DNA of 64,000 nucleotides from the NCBI GenBank assembly GCA_039029535.1, contig JBCCFW010000018.1, forward strand, positions 7,743-71,742. The letters are read 5' to 3'. Of this stretch, positions 1 through 9,135 are shown one piece after another; position 1 is the stretch's first letter, and each line of letters begins with the position of its first letter. This DNA comes from JBCCFW01 sp039029535 (lineage in GTDB: Bacteria > Acidobacteriota > JBCCFW01). The notes under the pieces were generated by a model. That model had not been told where the DNA came from. It saw only the letters and a program-made list of their open reading frames with translations, and did not search any database. The position numbers and the translations under genes are program-made.

Positions 1-1743
1 CCAACCGGCGATCAGAGTGCGAAGACAGACGTCTTCCAGCTCCAGCTCGACGTCCTCGATCCCGTGCTCGTGGACCTGCTTGGGAAGCAGGAAATTCTGA
101 GCGATGTGGACCTTGTCCTCGGTGGCATAGCCCGGGAGGCGGATGATCTCCATCCGATCCCGGAGGGCCGGCTGAAGGGTGTCGAGGAGGTTGGCCGTCG
201 CGATGAACAGGACCCGGGACAGGTCGAGGTCCAGGTCGAGGTAGTGATCCCGAAACGTCGAGTTCTGTTCGGGATCGAGCACCTCGAGCAGTGCCGAGCT
301 GGGATCGCCCCGGTGGTCGCGACCGACCTTGTCGACCTCGTCGAGCATGATGACCGGGTTGGCCGAGCCCGCCCGCTTGAGCGCCTGAACGATGCGCCCG
401 GGCATGGCACCGACATAGGTGCGCCGGTGGCCTCGGATCTCGGCCTCGTCGTGGACGCCACCGAGGCTCATCCGCTGGAACTCACGCCCGAGGGCACGGG
501 CGATGGACTTCCCGAGCGACGTCTTGCCCACGCCGGGAGGACCGACGAAGCAGAGGATGGGTCCCTTGTGGTCGGCCTTGAGCTTGCGGACCGCCAGGTA
601 CTCGATGAGCCGGTCCTTGACCTTCTCGAGGTCGTGATGGTCCTCGTCGAGGACCGACCGGGCGTTGTCGAGGTCGAGGTTGTCCTTCGTCTTCGCCTTC
701 CACGGGATCGCCAGGACCCAATCCAGGTAGGTCCGGATGACGTGGTACTCCGGCGAAGAGGAGTGCATCTTCTCGAGCCGGGACAGCTCGCGGAGGCTCT
801 CCTTCAGGACGTGCTCGGGCAGGTCGGCCGCTTCGAGCCGCTCGCGAAGCTCGTTGGCCTCGCCTCCCTCGTCCTCGCCTTCGCCCAGCTCCTCCTTGAT
901 GGCCCGGAGCTGCTCGCGGAGGAAGTACTCCTTCTGCTTCTTCTCGAGCTCGGTGGCGACCTGCGACTGGATCTTCCCGCCGATCTGCAGGACCTGCAGC
1001 TCGCGAACGACCGCCTCGTTGACCCGCTCGAGCTTGTCGTGCACGTCGTCGAGCTCGAGGAGCTCTTGCTTGTCGGCGACCTCCAGCTTGAGCACCGAGG
1101 CCACGACGTAGGCCAGGTGCAGGGGATCGTCGATGGTGCTGACCGCCTGGCTGAGCTCTTCGGGCAGGTAGGGCGAGAGGCCGATCATCTTCTCGGCCTG
1201 GCTCACGCAGCTCCGCATCAACGCATCGAGATCCTCGCCGGGCGTTGGCTCGATGTCGTCCAGCACGTCCACTCGGGCGCGAAGGTAGGGGTCGACGGCG
1301 GTGAACGAGTCGATCCGGAAGCGCGACAGGCCCTGCACCAGCACGCGGGCATCCCCGTTGGGGATCTTGATCATCTTGTGGATGGTCACCCAGGTGCCGA
1401 CCTGGTAGACGCCGTCGGCATCCACGTTGTCGTCGGTGTCGGCGTGCTCGGGTCGCTCCGAGACGATGCCGAGGACCCGCTTGGCCTGCATGGCCGCCTG
1501 CACGGCAGCGAGGGACTTCGGCCGACCGATCGTCAGGGGCACCACGGTCTTGGGAAAGACCACGGTGTTGCGCACGGCCAGGATGGGGAGCTCGGCCGAG
1601 CCCGAGGGGGTCTCCCCGCCATCGCCGAGGTCGTCTCCCGGACCGGGAACGAACAGCGAATCCCCCGGATCGGACTCGGGGGGATCGGAGGCTCCGTCGT
1701 CGCCTCCGATCGGCGTGGGGCGCTTGCTTTCCTCGTCGGACAC
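1..1743 (-). CDS. lon: ATP-dependent protease Lon, C-terminus cut by window edge
   Basis: The frame stays open from a GTG at 1743 to the window edge (581 codons) with no stop. The start is supported by a GGAGAG ribosome site 8 nt upstream. After an acidic N-tail comes the LON substrate-binding domain (ELPILAVRNTVVFPKTVVPL), then a long helical region (EYFLREQLRAIKEELGEGED), then the AAA+ module with Walker A GPPGVGKTS near residue 400, Walker B (VIMLDEVDK) and ATANLLDTL. The Ser-Lys protease domain, about 200 residues, lies outside the window. Lon is the cytoplasmic homohexameric AAA+ protease that removes misfolded and regulatory proteins. It is last of three same-strand genes (ligA, MFS, lon) separated by 26 and 41 nt, so co-transcription is plausible. 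Confidence 0.96.
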   Translation of the reverse strand, partial: MSDEESKRPTPIGGDDGASDPPESDPGDSLFVPGPGDDLGDGGETPSGSAELPILAVRNTVVFPKTVVPLTIGRPKSLAAVQAAMQAKRVLGIVSERPEHADTDDNVDADGVYQVGTWVTIHKMIKIPNGDARVLVQGLSRFRIDSFTAVDPYLRARVDVLDDIEPTPGEDLDALMRSCVSQAEKMIGLSPYLPEELSQAVSTIDDPLHLAYVVASVLKLEVADKQELLELDDVHDKLERVNEAVVRELQVLQIGGKIQSQVATELEKKQKEYFLREQLRAIKEELGEGEDEGGEANELRERLEAADLPEHVLKESLRELSRLEKMHSSSPEYHVIRTYLDWVLAIPWKAKTKDNLDLDNARSVLDEDHHDLEKVKDRLIEYLAVRKLKADHKGPILCFVGPPGVGKTSLGKSIARALGREFQRMSLGGVHDEAEIRGHRRTYVGAMPGRIVQALKRAGSANPVIMLDEVDKVGRDHRGDPSSALLEVLDPEQNSTFRDHYLDLDLDLSRVLFIATANLLDTLQPALRDRMEIIRLPGYATEDKVHIAQNFLLPKQVHEHGIEDVELELEDVCLRTLIAGW

Positions 1744-1784
1744 GGCAGTTTCTCTCCGCTTTCCGGCAAGGAAAGCGCTGAAGT

Positions 1785-3074
1785 CTACACCGGCGGAGGA
1801 GGGCCTCCAGCCGGCCGTTCGAGGTCCCTTTCGGACAGCTCCTCGAGCCCGGTGAGGGCGGGAATGCGGCTGAAGACGAGCAGGACGGGATTGACGAGAC
1901 CCCCGAGGACGCCGACCAGGACCGCGAACGGAACCGAAACACCGCTCGCGATTCGTTCGGCCACGAGAGCTCCCATCAACAATAGTGCGCTGCCGGTGAG
2001 TTGCCAGGTGGCCTCGACCCGCCCCCGGCGGTCCTCTGGCAACACCGTTTGCCGCACCGAGACGGCCAGGATCTCGTAGGCGACATGACACCCGTCACTG
2101 AGGAGCTGGTGGGCCACCAGGCAGACGACCACGAGCAGGGTCGAGCTCGACACCGCCGCCGCCGGGAGGAAGAGCGCGGAGAGCTCGGAGAGCGCCAGCA
2201 TGACGATCAGCGTCGGCCCCAGGCGCAGCCGGCGCACGAGAGGCTCGGCGATCCGTGAGCCCAGCAGAGCACCGATGCCCCCGGCTCCGATCACGGCCCC
2301 GATGAGACCGACGCCGAGGCCGAGCGTGTTGACGCAGTAGAGGTAGTACAGCGCGAAGAAGAAGCCGCCGAAGAACGACGAGCCGGCGTGAACGAGCAAC
2401 AGCGGCCGCAGCGGTGAGCGAGTCCACGCGGTGCCGAGACCGACTTTCAGGTCCTGCCAGGGTCTCGGTCGCGCGCTCCCTTCGACCGGCGCCTCCTTCA
2501 CCTCGATGCGCCGGAGCAGCACGGCCGACGCGAGGTAGCTGATCGCGTCAGTGAGGATGGCCAAGGGTGCGCCGAGGAGCTGCATGACCCAGCCGCCGAG
2601 AGCCGGGCCGGTGATCTCGGCCACGCTCTCGGAGAAGGTCAGCTTCGAGTTGCCCTCGACGAGGTGCTCCCGCGGCACGACCGACGGTAGATAGGCGTTG
2701 TCGGCAACGTGGAAGAGCGCGGTGAACAGTCCCGACACCGCCGTGACGACCATCACCTGCATGAGGGTGAGCACGTCCAGCCAGACCGCGATGGGGACCC
2801 ACAGCAACACGACGGCACGCGCCACGTCGCAGCCGATCATCAGCGCGCGCTTGCGGCTGCGATCGATGGTGCCGCCGAGGAACAGCCCGACGACGATGCC
2901 CGGGATCATCCCGAGCATCCCCAGCAGCACCATGTCGCCCGGCGTGGCGGCCAGGCTCACGACTGCCAGCAGCGGGAGCACGGTTCGGCTGAACCGACTC
3001 CCGAGCGCCGAGATTGCCTGCGCCGCCCAGAGACGTCGGAAGTCGCGGTGCCCCGCGAGCTCCCCACCGAGCAC
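1785..3074 (-). CDS. MFS transporter, MFS_3/EntS-like exporter
   Basis: 429 aa, rich in hydrophobic helices (about 12 expected), with the typical cytoplasmic N-terminus RDFRRLWAAQAISALGSRFS and the MFS loop motif GGTIDRSRKR between helices 2 and 3. The pattern resembles the MFS_3/enterobactin-exporter branch of major facilitator drug and siderophore effluxers; the substrate cannot be read from sequence. The start is a GTG 26 nt downstream of the ligA stop, without an obvious Shine-Dalgarno, so translation may depend on the upstream gene. The C-terminus ends in a short proline run. Confident as an MFS protein, not as to substrate. Confidence 0.9.
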   Translation of the reverse strand: MLGGELAGHRDFRRLWAAQAISALGSRFSRTVLPLLAVVSLAATPGDMVLLGMLGMIPGIVVGLFLGGTIDRSRKRALMIGCDVARAVVLLWVPIAVWLDVLTLMQVMVVTAVSGLFTALFHVADNAYLPSVVPREHLVEGNSKLTFSESVAEITGPALGGWVMQLLGAPLAILTDAISYLASAVLLRRIEVKEAPVEGSARPRPWQDLKVGLGTAWTRSPLRPLLLVHAGSSFFGGFFFALYYLYCVNTLGLGVGLIGAVIGAGGIGALLGSRIAEPLVRRLRLGPTLIVMLALSELSALFLPAAAVSSSTLLVVVCLVAHQLLSDGCHVAYEILAVSVRQTVLPEDRRGRVEATWQLTGSALLLMGALVAERIASGVSVPFAVLVGVLGGLVNPVLLVFSRIPALTGLEELSERDLERPAGGPPPPV

Positions 3075-3100
3075 CGGCCGCAGCAGGGCGCGCAGCGGGC

Positions 3101-5170
3101 TCAGTCGCTCCCCCCGCCGCTCTCCTCGACCAGCGCGAGGAACTCGTCCTCGGTCAAGACCTCGATGCCGAGCTTCTCGGCTTTCGCGAGCTTCGAGCCC
3201 GCCGCTTCACCGGCCACCAGCAGGTCGGTCTTGCTGCTGACCGAGCCCGACGGCTTGGCACCGAGCGACCGCGCCGCCTCCTGGGCTTCGTCACGGGTGA
3301 TCCGGCTCAGCTTGCCGGTGAAGACGATGCGCTTGCCGTGCAGCGGACCGCGCTCGCCGTCGTCGGCGTCATCATCATCATCGACGACCACGACCTCCTG
3401 AGTCAGCGGCTCGACCCCGGCGTCACGGAGCTCCTGCAGGATGCTCGCCTGCTCTTCGTCCTCGAAGAAGTCCCGCACGGCCGCGGCAACCTCGGGACCG
3501 ATGCCGTCAATCTCCTGGAGCGCGTCGAGATCAGTGGCTTGCACGGCCTCGAGGCTCCCGAGCGCGTCGGCCAGCAGCCGAGCCACGTGCTCGCCCACGT
3601 GCTTGATGCCGAGGGCGTGAAGAAAGCGAGCCAGCGGCGCCCGCTTCGTCTCGTCGAGGGCCGCGATGAGCTTGGTCGCGCTCTTCTCCCCCATCCGCTC
3701 GAGCTCGACGAGCGATTCGACGTCCAGCCGGTAGAGGTCGGCCAGGGTCTTCACGAGCCCCGTGTCGACGAGCTGGGCGACGAGCTTCTCGCCGAGCTGG
3801 TCGATGTCGAGAGCCCGCTTGCTGCCGTAGTGCTGGACGGCCTCCTTGAGCCGCGCGGGACAGTGACTGCCCTGCGGGCAACGCAGGAACACACCATCCT
3901 CGACGAGCTTGCTGTCACAGGCGGGACAGATCTCGGGGAAGAGGAAGACCTCCTCGTCGCCGTCGCGACGCTCCTGCAGCGAGCGCACGACGTGAGGGAT
4001 GACGTCGCCGGCCCGATGGATGACGACGTGATCGCCGATGCGGATGTCCTTGCGCTCGAGCTCCTTGCGGTTGTGCAGCGTGGCCCGGCGCACGACCACG
4101 CCGGCCACCTCCACCGGCTCGAGCTCGGCGACGGGCGTGATCGAGCCGACCCGACCGACCTGCACGCTGATGTTGGCCACTCGGGTGACCGCCTCGGTCG
4201 GCTCGAACTTGTGAGCGAGGGCCCAGCGCGGTGTCCGTGAGCGGGCTCCCAGCTTGCGCTGTGCGTCGAGCTCGTCGACCTTCACGACGAGCCCGTCGAT
4301 CTCGTAGTCGAGGGAGTCACGGTCCTTGTCGGTGCGGGCGTGCTCGGCCAGCACGGCGTCCACGCCCTCGACGGTCCGCACGCGATCGTTGATGGAGAGG
4401 CCCCAGTCACCCAGACGCGCGAGCGCCTCGCGCTGAGTGCCGACCCCGAGGTCGCTGCCGTCGGCCACCGCGTAGGCGAAGAACTTGAGCGGGCGCTGCT
4501 CGGTGACGGCGGGGTCGAGCTGACGCAGCGAGCCGGCCGCCCCGTTGCGCGGGTTGGCCATCAGGGCTTCCCCACGCTCGGCCTGGAGCTCGTTGTGCCG
4601 ATGGAAGTCGGCCTTGGTCATGTAGACCTCGCCTCGCACCGACAGGAGCTCGGGCGGCGGGCCACCAGCGGGGAGCAAGCGCAGGGGAATGGACGGGATC
4701 GTCCGGGCGTTGGCGGTGACGTTCTCACCGACGAGCCCGTCGCCCCGGGTCGCCGCCATCTCGAGGACGCCCTCGCGATAGACCAGCTCGAGAGCGACGC
4801 CGTCGATCTTCGGCTCGCAGCAGTAACGGACCGGTGGGTCGTCGTCGTCGAGCTCCAGGCCCTTGCGGACCCGTCCGTCGAACTCACGAAGGCCGTCCTC
4901 CTCCACGACCGACTCCAGCGAGCCCATGGGCTTCACGTGCTCCGCGGGCTCGAATTGATCGGCCGCGGTCGCGCCGACACGCTGGGTCGGCGAGTCGGCG
5001 GTCACCAGCTCGGGATGCTTGGCCTCGATCGCCTTGAGCTCACGATAGAGCGTGTCGTACTCGCCGTCGGTGAGCACCGGGGCGTCGAGGACGTGGTAGG
5101 CGTGGTCGGCCTCCGAGATGCGCTCGCGCAGCTCGGCCAGCCGGGCTTCGGTCGACTTCTTCTTTGCCAC
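3101..5170 (-). CDS. ligA: NAD-dependent DNA ligase LigA
   Basis: 689 aa, normal family length, GTG start (V-AKKKSTEARLAELRERI). Domains in order: Ia domain with the YHVLDAPVLTDGEYD NMN-binding motif, adenylation domain with catalytic Lys121 in CEPKIDGVALE, OB fold, four-Cys zinc finger (CPACDSK...CPQGSHCP), helix-hairpin-helix repeats (ELERMGEKSATKL, EIDGIGPEVA) and a C-terminal BRCT domain (GKRIVFTGKLSRITRDEA). It seals nicks in replication and repair using NAD+. An Asp-rich linker (VVVVDDDDDADDGE) before the BRCT domain is slightly unusual. It is first of the minus-strand group ligA-MFS-lon; the 96 nt upstream separates it from a divergent gene. Confidence 0.98.
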   Translation of the reverse strand: MAKKKSTEARLAELRERISEADHAYHVLDAPVLTDGEYDTLYRELKAIEAKHPELVTADSPTQRVGATAADQFEPAEHVKPMGSLESVVEEDGLREFDGRVRKGLELDDDDPPVRYCCEPKIDGVALELVYREGVLEMAATRGDGLVGENVTANARTIPSIPLRLLPAGGPPPELLSVRGEVYMTKADFHRHNELQAERGEALMANPRNGAAGSLRQLDPAVTEQRPLKFFAYAVADGSDLGVGTQREALARLGDWGLSINDRVRTVEGVDAVLAEHARTDKDRDSLDYEIDGLVVKVDELDAQRKLGARSRTPRWALAHKFEPTEAVTRVANISVQVGRVGSITPVAELEPVEVAGVVVRRATLHNRKELERKDIRIGDHVVIHRAGDVIPHVVRSLQERRDGDEEVFLFPEICPACDSKLVEDGVFLRCPQGSHCPARLKEAVQHYGSKRALDIDQLGEKLVAQLVDTGLVKTLADLYRLDVESLVELERMGEKSATKLIAALDETKRAPLARFLHALGIKHVGEHVARLLADALGSLEAVQATDLDALQEIDGIGPEVAAAVRDFFEDEEQASILQELRDAGVEPLTQEVVVVDDDDDADDGERGPLHGKRIVFTGKLSRITRDEAQEAARSLGAKPSGSVSSKTDLLVAGEAAGSKLAKAEKLGIEVLTEDEFLALVEESGGGSD

Positions 5171-5266
5171 GGTCCGATCCTACTTTCCTGCCCCGATGCT
5201 CGGACCCCGGATCGCGGGGCGGCCCGACGAGTCCGAGCGAGGCTCGAGTGGGGGCATGATGGTCTG

Positions 5267-6058
5267 GTGATCACTGCTGCCCAGGCCCTCGTTTTCGTCA
5301 TCGGAGCTGCCGTTTTCGCGCCCCTCGCGACGGTCGCGTCCGAGCCGGAGAGCGACGCCTCGGCGCCCCCCGAAGCAGCCGCCGAGACGGAGCCCCCTGC
5401 CGCCTTCACGCCCTCGCCCCCCGGCCGGATCACCGGTCGGGTTCGACAGGCCGGACGCGCCCCGCGCCAGAAGACGGTCACCAACGACGTCGACGTCGCC
5501 GCCTGCGGTCGCACCCTGCGGCCCCAGGGCATCCGCCGTGATCGCAAGGGAGGCCTGGCGGAGGTCGTCCTGGAGCTCCGGACTCTCGACGACACGCCCC
5601 CGGACGCCCCCTGGCCCGCCGACCAGCCCCTGACCACCGTGGAGATCGACGGCTGCCGGCTCGAGCCGGGCGTGGTCGTCATCCCGCAGGGCACGAGCCT
5701 CGACCTGCGCTGTGACGACGGCGTGCTGCACGAGCTGCTCACGCTCCCGGCTCGCAACGAGGTCGCCCGGCTCTACTGGCCGCGCTACAAGCGTCGCGTC
5801 CAGCTCCCTGGCCGCCACTTCGAGACCCCCGAGCGCATGCGGGTCACCTGCGAGCGGCACGGCTGGACCTCCGGTACCTGGGTCGTCCGTGAGCATCGAC
5901 TGGTGACGGTGAGCGACGACGCCGGTCGCTTCGTCCTGGAGGACGTGCCGCCGGGTCCCTACCTGCTCCGTGCCTGGCACTCCGAGCTGGAGGAGCTCGT
6001 GGAGGAGGTCGTCATCTCGTCGGGAGAGGCCACCGAGCTCGAGCTCACCTATCGGTAG
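5267..6058 (+). CDS. exported cupredoxin-like / carboxypeptidase-regulatory-like protein
   Basis: 263 aa from a GTG start chosen because it places a hydrophobic export segment (LVFVIGAAVFAPLATVA) at the N-terminus; a much longer upstream extension would overlap ligA antisense and is rejected. After a Pro/Ala/Glu-rich stretch come a beta-sandwich segment starting GRITGRVRQAG, then a possible copper site: His in GVLHELLTL, then CERHGW with Cys and His, then a C-terminal transthyretin-like unit (VSDDAGRFVLEDVPPGPYLLRAWH). This order matches secreted plastocyanin/azurin-like proteins with a terminal carboxypeptidase-regulatory-like domain. The axial Met of classical blue-copper sites is not evident, so copper binding is inference. 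Confidence 0.75.
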   Translation: MITAAQALVFVIGAAVFAPLATVASEPESDASAPPEAAAETEPPAAFTPSPPGRITGRVRQAGRAPRQKTVTNDVDVAACGRTLRPQGIRRDRKGGLAEVVLELRTLDDTPPDAPWPADQPLTTVEIDGCRLEPGVVVIPQGTSLDLRCDDGVLHELLTLPARNEVARLYWPRYKRRVQLPGRHFETPERMRVTCERHGWTSGTWVVREHRLVTVSDDAGRFVLEDVPPGPYLLRAWHSELEELVEEVVISSGEATELELTYR

Positions 6059-6087
6059 CTCCTCGGCTCCTCGTTCCCGGTCGCTCC

Positions 6088-6152
6088 AAAAAGAAATGCG
6101 GGCGCGGCCGCCCACCCCCGGTCCCCGTTGTTGATGGGCGGCCACGCCCGCA
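6088..6152 (-). terminator. Rho-independent terminator of the histidine kinase gene
   Basis: Two stacked perfect arms: TGCGGGCG (6097-6104) pairs with CGCCCGCA (6145-6152), and GCCGCCCA (6107-6114) pairs with TGGGCGGC (6135-6142), with one 2-nt internal mismatch. On the minus strand the stem is followed by TTTCTTTTT (complement of 6088-6096), the hallmark of an intrinsic terminator. It lies 150 nt past the stop of the kinase gene. Confidence 0.85.
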
Positions 6153-6302
6153 CCAAGAGCTAGAGCAAGTCGCTTGCCAACACGGCCAGGCGCCGCTGAG
6201 CGCCGGAAAGTGCCGTTGCGTGGGGGGTGGCGACGACCGAGCGTGTGCGAGCAGACGCAGGGCGTGGGCGGGCACCCACGATCGAGGCTCCGTGGGCGTC
6301 GC

Positions 6303-8000
6303 TCAGTCGAGGTCGCCAGGAGGGACCAGGGGCAGCGAGACGATGATGCACAGTCCCTGGGGATCGCCCCGTTCCAGCGTGAGCTCGCCCCCATGCTCCT
6401 TGATCGCACGGCGAGCGACCGCGAGTCCCAGCGCAGCGCCCTCACCTCGGCTGGCGACCAGCTTGGACGGACCACCCGAGAAGAGGGCCTCGTCGACGGT
6501 GGTGCCGTCACCTCGGATCTCGAGACGGGCCGACGGGCTCGTCGAGTCGATGGTGAGCTCCTCCCGAACGGTCACCTGACTGGCGCCGCCTTGAGCACAG
6601 GACACGAGCAGGTTCGTGAGGGCGTACTCCAGTAGCAGGTCGTCCGCTCGGATGAGGTCACCCTCGGTGAGCCATTCGATGTCGAGGGTGACGTCGCGGG
6701 GCCAGGTCGTCTTGCCGGTGGCGTTGCGCGCGGCCGCCACTCCGATGTCGGAAAGGAACGCCTCGCGACGCTGGTCGTCCTGATTCGACCGACGGAAGGC
6801 GGTGAGCTGACTGGCCAGCGCCCGCACGTGCTCGCCCTCTTCGCTGAGCGTCTGCAGGATCTCGAGCCGCTGCTGACGCGGTCGGTCACGCTCGAGCAAG
6901 CCGATGCTCGAGTAGAGAACCGAGAGCGAGTTGCGGAGCTCGTGCGCGACGAGTCGTCCGAACTCGTCGAGGTCGGCGAGCTGATCGAAGAACGCCCGCT
7001 CTCTCGATTGCCGACGCAAGGACCGCGACCAGCCGATCATTCGGCTGTGGAGCAACGCCTCGCGGAAGAGCAAGAGGATCGGGATGATGATCAGCCCGGC
7101 GAGCACTGGGAAGCGAGGTCCTCGCTCGCTGTCGACCAGGATGAGAACACCGAGGATCACCGCGACCACCGGGACGATCTCGATGATCCGGAAGCGTCGT
7201 CGAATGCCCGGTCCCGTCGGACGAGCTTCGGGTGCCGGGCTCGTGAGATGCCCCTGGCTCAAGGCGCGGATGAGCACCGCGAGCGACACGCAGGTCCAGA
7301 GGATCGCCCAGCTGCCCGACTCCGTGACCAGGAAGTGGCGTCCAGCCGTCACCTGACCCAGCAACCAGAGCGCCACGCCGAGCTGGATGGTCGCCAGACG
7401 CACGGGAGCCAGGCCCCGGATGGGCGCCAGCAGGGCCCCGACGGCGGCGGCCGTGCTGAGCCACAGCAGGAGCGTGCGGTCGACCCGCCACGGCATGTCG
7501 GGCGTGAGGAGGTGGATGAGGACGATGAACGACGTCGCGACCAGCAGGCCGTCCAGGAGAGTGCTCGCCGCCGAGTTCCAGCGTCGTCCCGACCGCAGGC
7601 GGAGACACGAGGACACGAAGAGGCAGCCCAGCGCGCAGGCGGTGGTCAGGACCGAGCAATCGGCCAGCCGACCCCGGATCGCGTCGGCGACCGCCCCCGC
7701 CCCGCCGATGAACGTGCCGAGCAGCGTGAGGGGCAGGAGCCATCGGACCTCGAGTCGACTGCTCCATGGGAGCTTCACGACGACGAAGCCCAGCAGCAAC
7801 CAGGAGGCCGCGATGGCCACGAGACCCCAGCGAGGAGGCGCCAGGGCGGCCACCAGAACGAACACCAGGCAGCCGGCCAGGCTGCAGGGCTGACCGCGCC
7901 TCCAGTCCGCTCGACCGCTGGCCTGCCCGGCCCCGGTCGGGACCGGCGCTCTCGCGGGACGCTCGTTCCTCACGCGAAGGATGTTACGCCGCGAGCGCAT
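6303..8000 (-). CDS. membrane sensor histidine kinase, orphan
   Basis: 565 aa, ATG start. The first ~320 residues carry about nine hydrophobic segments and no recognisable periplasmic sensor domain. The kinase core follows: HisKA with the phospho-acceptor His353 in LVAHELRNSL, and a HATPase_c region ending GEGAALGLAVARRAIKEHGG. The N-box reads TNLLVSCAQGG, so the second Asn that normally chelates Mg (NxxxN) is Ser, and the G1 region is weak; ATP binding may be altered. No response regulator lies nearby, so the partner is elsewhere. A 211 nt gap separates it from the divergent CPBP gene. Its transcript ends at the hairpin at 6088-6152. Confidence 0.88.
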   Translation of the reverse strand: MRSRRNILRVRNERPARAPVPTGAGQASGRADWRRGQPCSLAGCLVFVLVAALAPPRWGLVAIAASWLLLGFVVVKLPWSSRLEVRWLLPLTLLGTFIGGAGAVADAIRGRLADCSVLTTACALGCLFVSSCLRLRSGRRWNSAASTLLDGLLVATSFIVLIHLLTPDMPWRVDRTLLLWLSTAAAVGALLAPIRGLAPVRLATIQLGVALWLLGQVTAGRHFLVTESGSWAILWTCVSLAVLIRALSQGHLTSPAPEARPTGPGIRRRFRIIEIVPVVAVILGVLILVDSERGPRFPVLAGLIIIPILLLFREALLHSRMIGWSRSLRRQSRERAFFDQLADLDEFGRLVAHELRNSLSVLYSSIGLLERDRPRQQRLEILQTLSEEGEHVRALASQLTAFRRSNQDDQRREAFLSDIGVAAARNATGKTTWPRDVTLDIEWLTEGDLIRADDLLLEYALTNLLVSCAQGGASQVTVREELTIDSTSPSARLEIRGDGTTVDEALFSGGPSKLVASRGEGAALGLAVARRAIKEHGGELTLERGDPQGLCIIVSLPLVPPGDLD

Positions 8001-8211
8001 CCGGACCTCAAGTTATGATCGCTCCTAGCCTCACGAGCCGTAGCGATCAGGGCCCTCCTTGGGCCGCGCCTGGCCCCGACACCGCGGTCGCCCCGCTCGC
8101 ACGGTCGAAGAAGACATCCACGAGCGCTATCCTCGGTGGTGACGTGCGTGCTCGCGTCGAGCCACGTGGCGACCCCGTCAAGGGACCCGACGTCGGCATG
8201 GGATCACCGAG

Positions 8212-9135
8212 ATGAATCACGACGACGATGTCTGGGCGCCCACCGAAGCGCCGCCGGTGATCCCTCCCGGGACCCCCGTCCTCCCGCCCGTGCCGCCGGA
8301 GGAGAGGCCCCTCGACCCCTTGACCGCCCTCTTCATGGGCGTGGCCTACGCCGGCGGTCTTCTCGTGGCGTTCATCGTGGTGAACGTCGCGTTCTATCTC
8401 ATGTTCCCCGACTCGCCACGCTTCGTCCTGCTGCTCTCGCAGGTCTTCGGCATCCTCGTTCCTTCGCTCGTGCTCATCGCTGCCGGACGTCGGTCGACGC
8501 TCTACCCCTTCCGACCCCCGCACTGGTTCTCGGGTCGGGGAGTCTTCGCGTGCTTGCTCTTGGCGATCGGGAGCGTGCTCGGCGCCAACAGCATCGGCGC
8601 GCTCTGGATCGCGGGCCTCTACCGCCTCGCGCCGGGTCCGACCCAGCAGTTCAGTGACTTCGTCGAGGAACAGTTCGCCCTGCTGCTCATTGCCGACACG
8701 CCGATCAACGCGCTGCTCACGCTCGCCCTGGTCACGATCACTCCGGCCATCTGCGAGGAAGTCGCCTTCCGTCGCTGTCTTCAGGGCTACTTCTTGCGCG
8801 GGCTCCCGGTCGCCTTCTCGATCCTCTTGAGCTCGCTCATCTTCTCGGCCTTCCACCTCGACCCGCTCGGCTTCTGGAGCCGGGTGTTCGTCGGCCTCGC
8901 CCTCGGCTACCTCTACCACCGCACTGGCTCGCTCCTCCTGGCCGGGGCCTGTCACGCGATCTACAACGGCATCGCCGTCGCCCCCCTGCTCTGGGAGATG
9001 AGGAAAGGACACGACGTCTCGCTCATGCCGGACCTGTCCGACGTGCAGGTCCTGCCCCAGCTCGGGATGTTCGCCCTCGGCATCGTCGTGAGCCTCTTCG
9101 CGGCCTGGTTGATCCGACGTCGATCGACGACGTGA
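8212..9135 (+). CDS. CPBP-family intramembrane metalloprotease (CAAX protease)
   Basis: 307 aa, ATG start. A Pro-rich cytoplasmic tail (~35 residues) precedes about six to eight transmembrane helices. The CPBP/Rce1 signature is complete: EE-x3-R in CEEVAFRRC, the F-x3-H motif in FSAFHLDP, and the final CHAIYNG. Bacterial members cleave or process membrane substrates; the substrate here is unknown. Its stop TGA overlaps the GTG start of the next gene (GTGA), so the two are translationally coupled. Confidence 0.9.
   Translation: MNHDDDVWAPTEAPPVIPPGTPVLPPVPPEERPLDPLTALFMGVAYAGGLLVAFIVVNVAFYLMFPDSPRFVLLLSQVFGILVPSLVLIAAGRRSTLYPFRPPHWFSGRGVFACLLLAIGSVLGANSIGALWIAGLYRLAPGPTQQFSDFVEEQFALLLIADTPINALLTLALVTITPAICEEVAFRRCLQGYFLRGLPVAFSILLSSLIFSAFHLDPLGFWSRVFVGLALGYLYHRTGSLLLAGACHAIYNGIAVAPLLWEMRKGHDVSLMPDLSDVQVLPQLGMFALGIVVSLFAAWLIRRRSTT

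Noticed and set aside
64..2079. Long plus-strand open frame (671 codons)
   Set aside because: Antisense of lon and the MFS gene; Arg/Leu/Asp-rich with no motifs, a common artefact in high-GC DNA.
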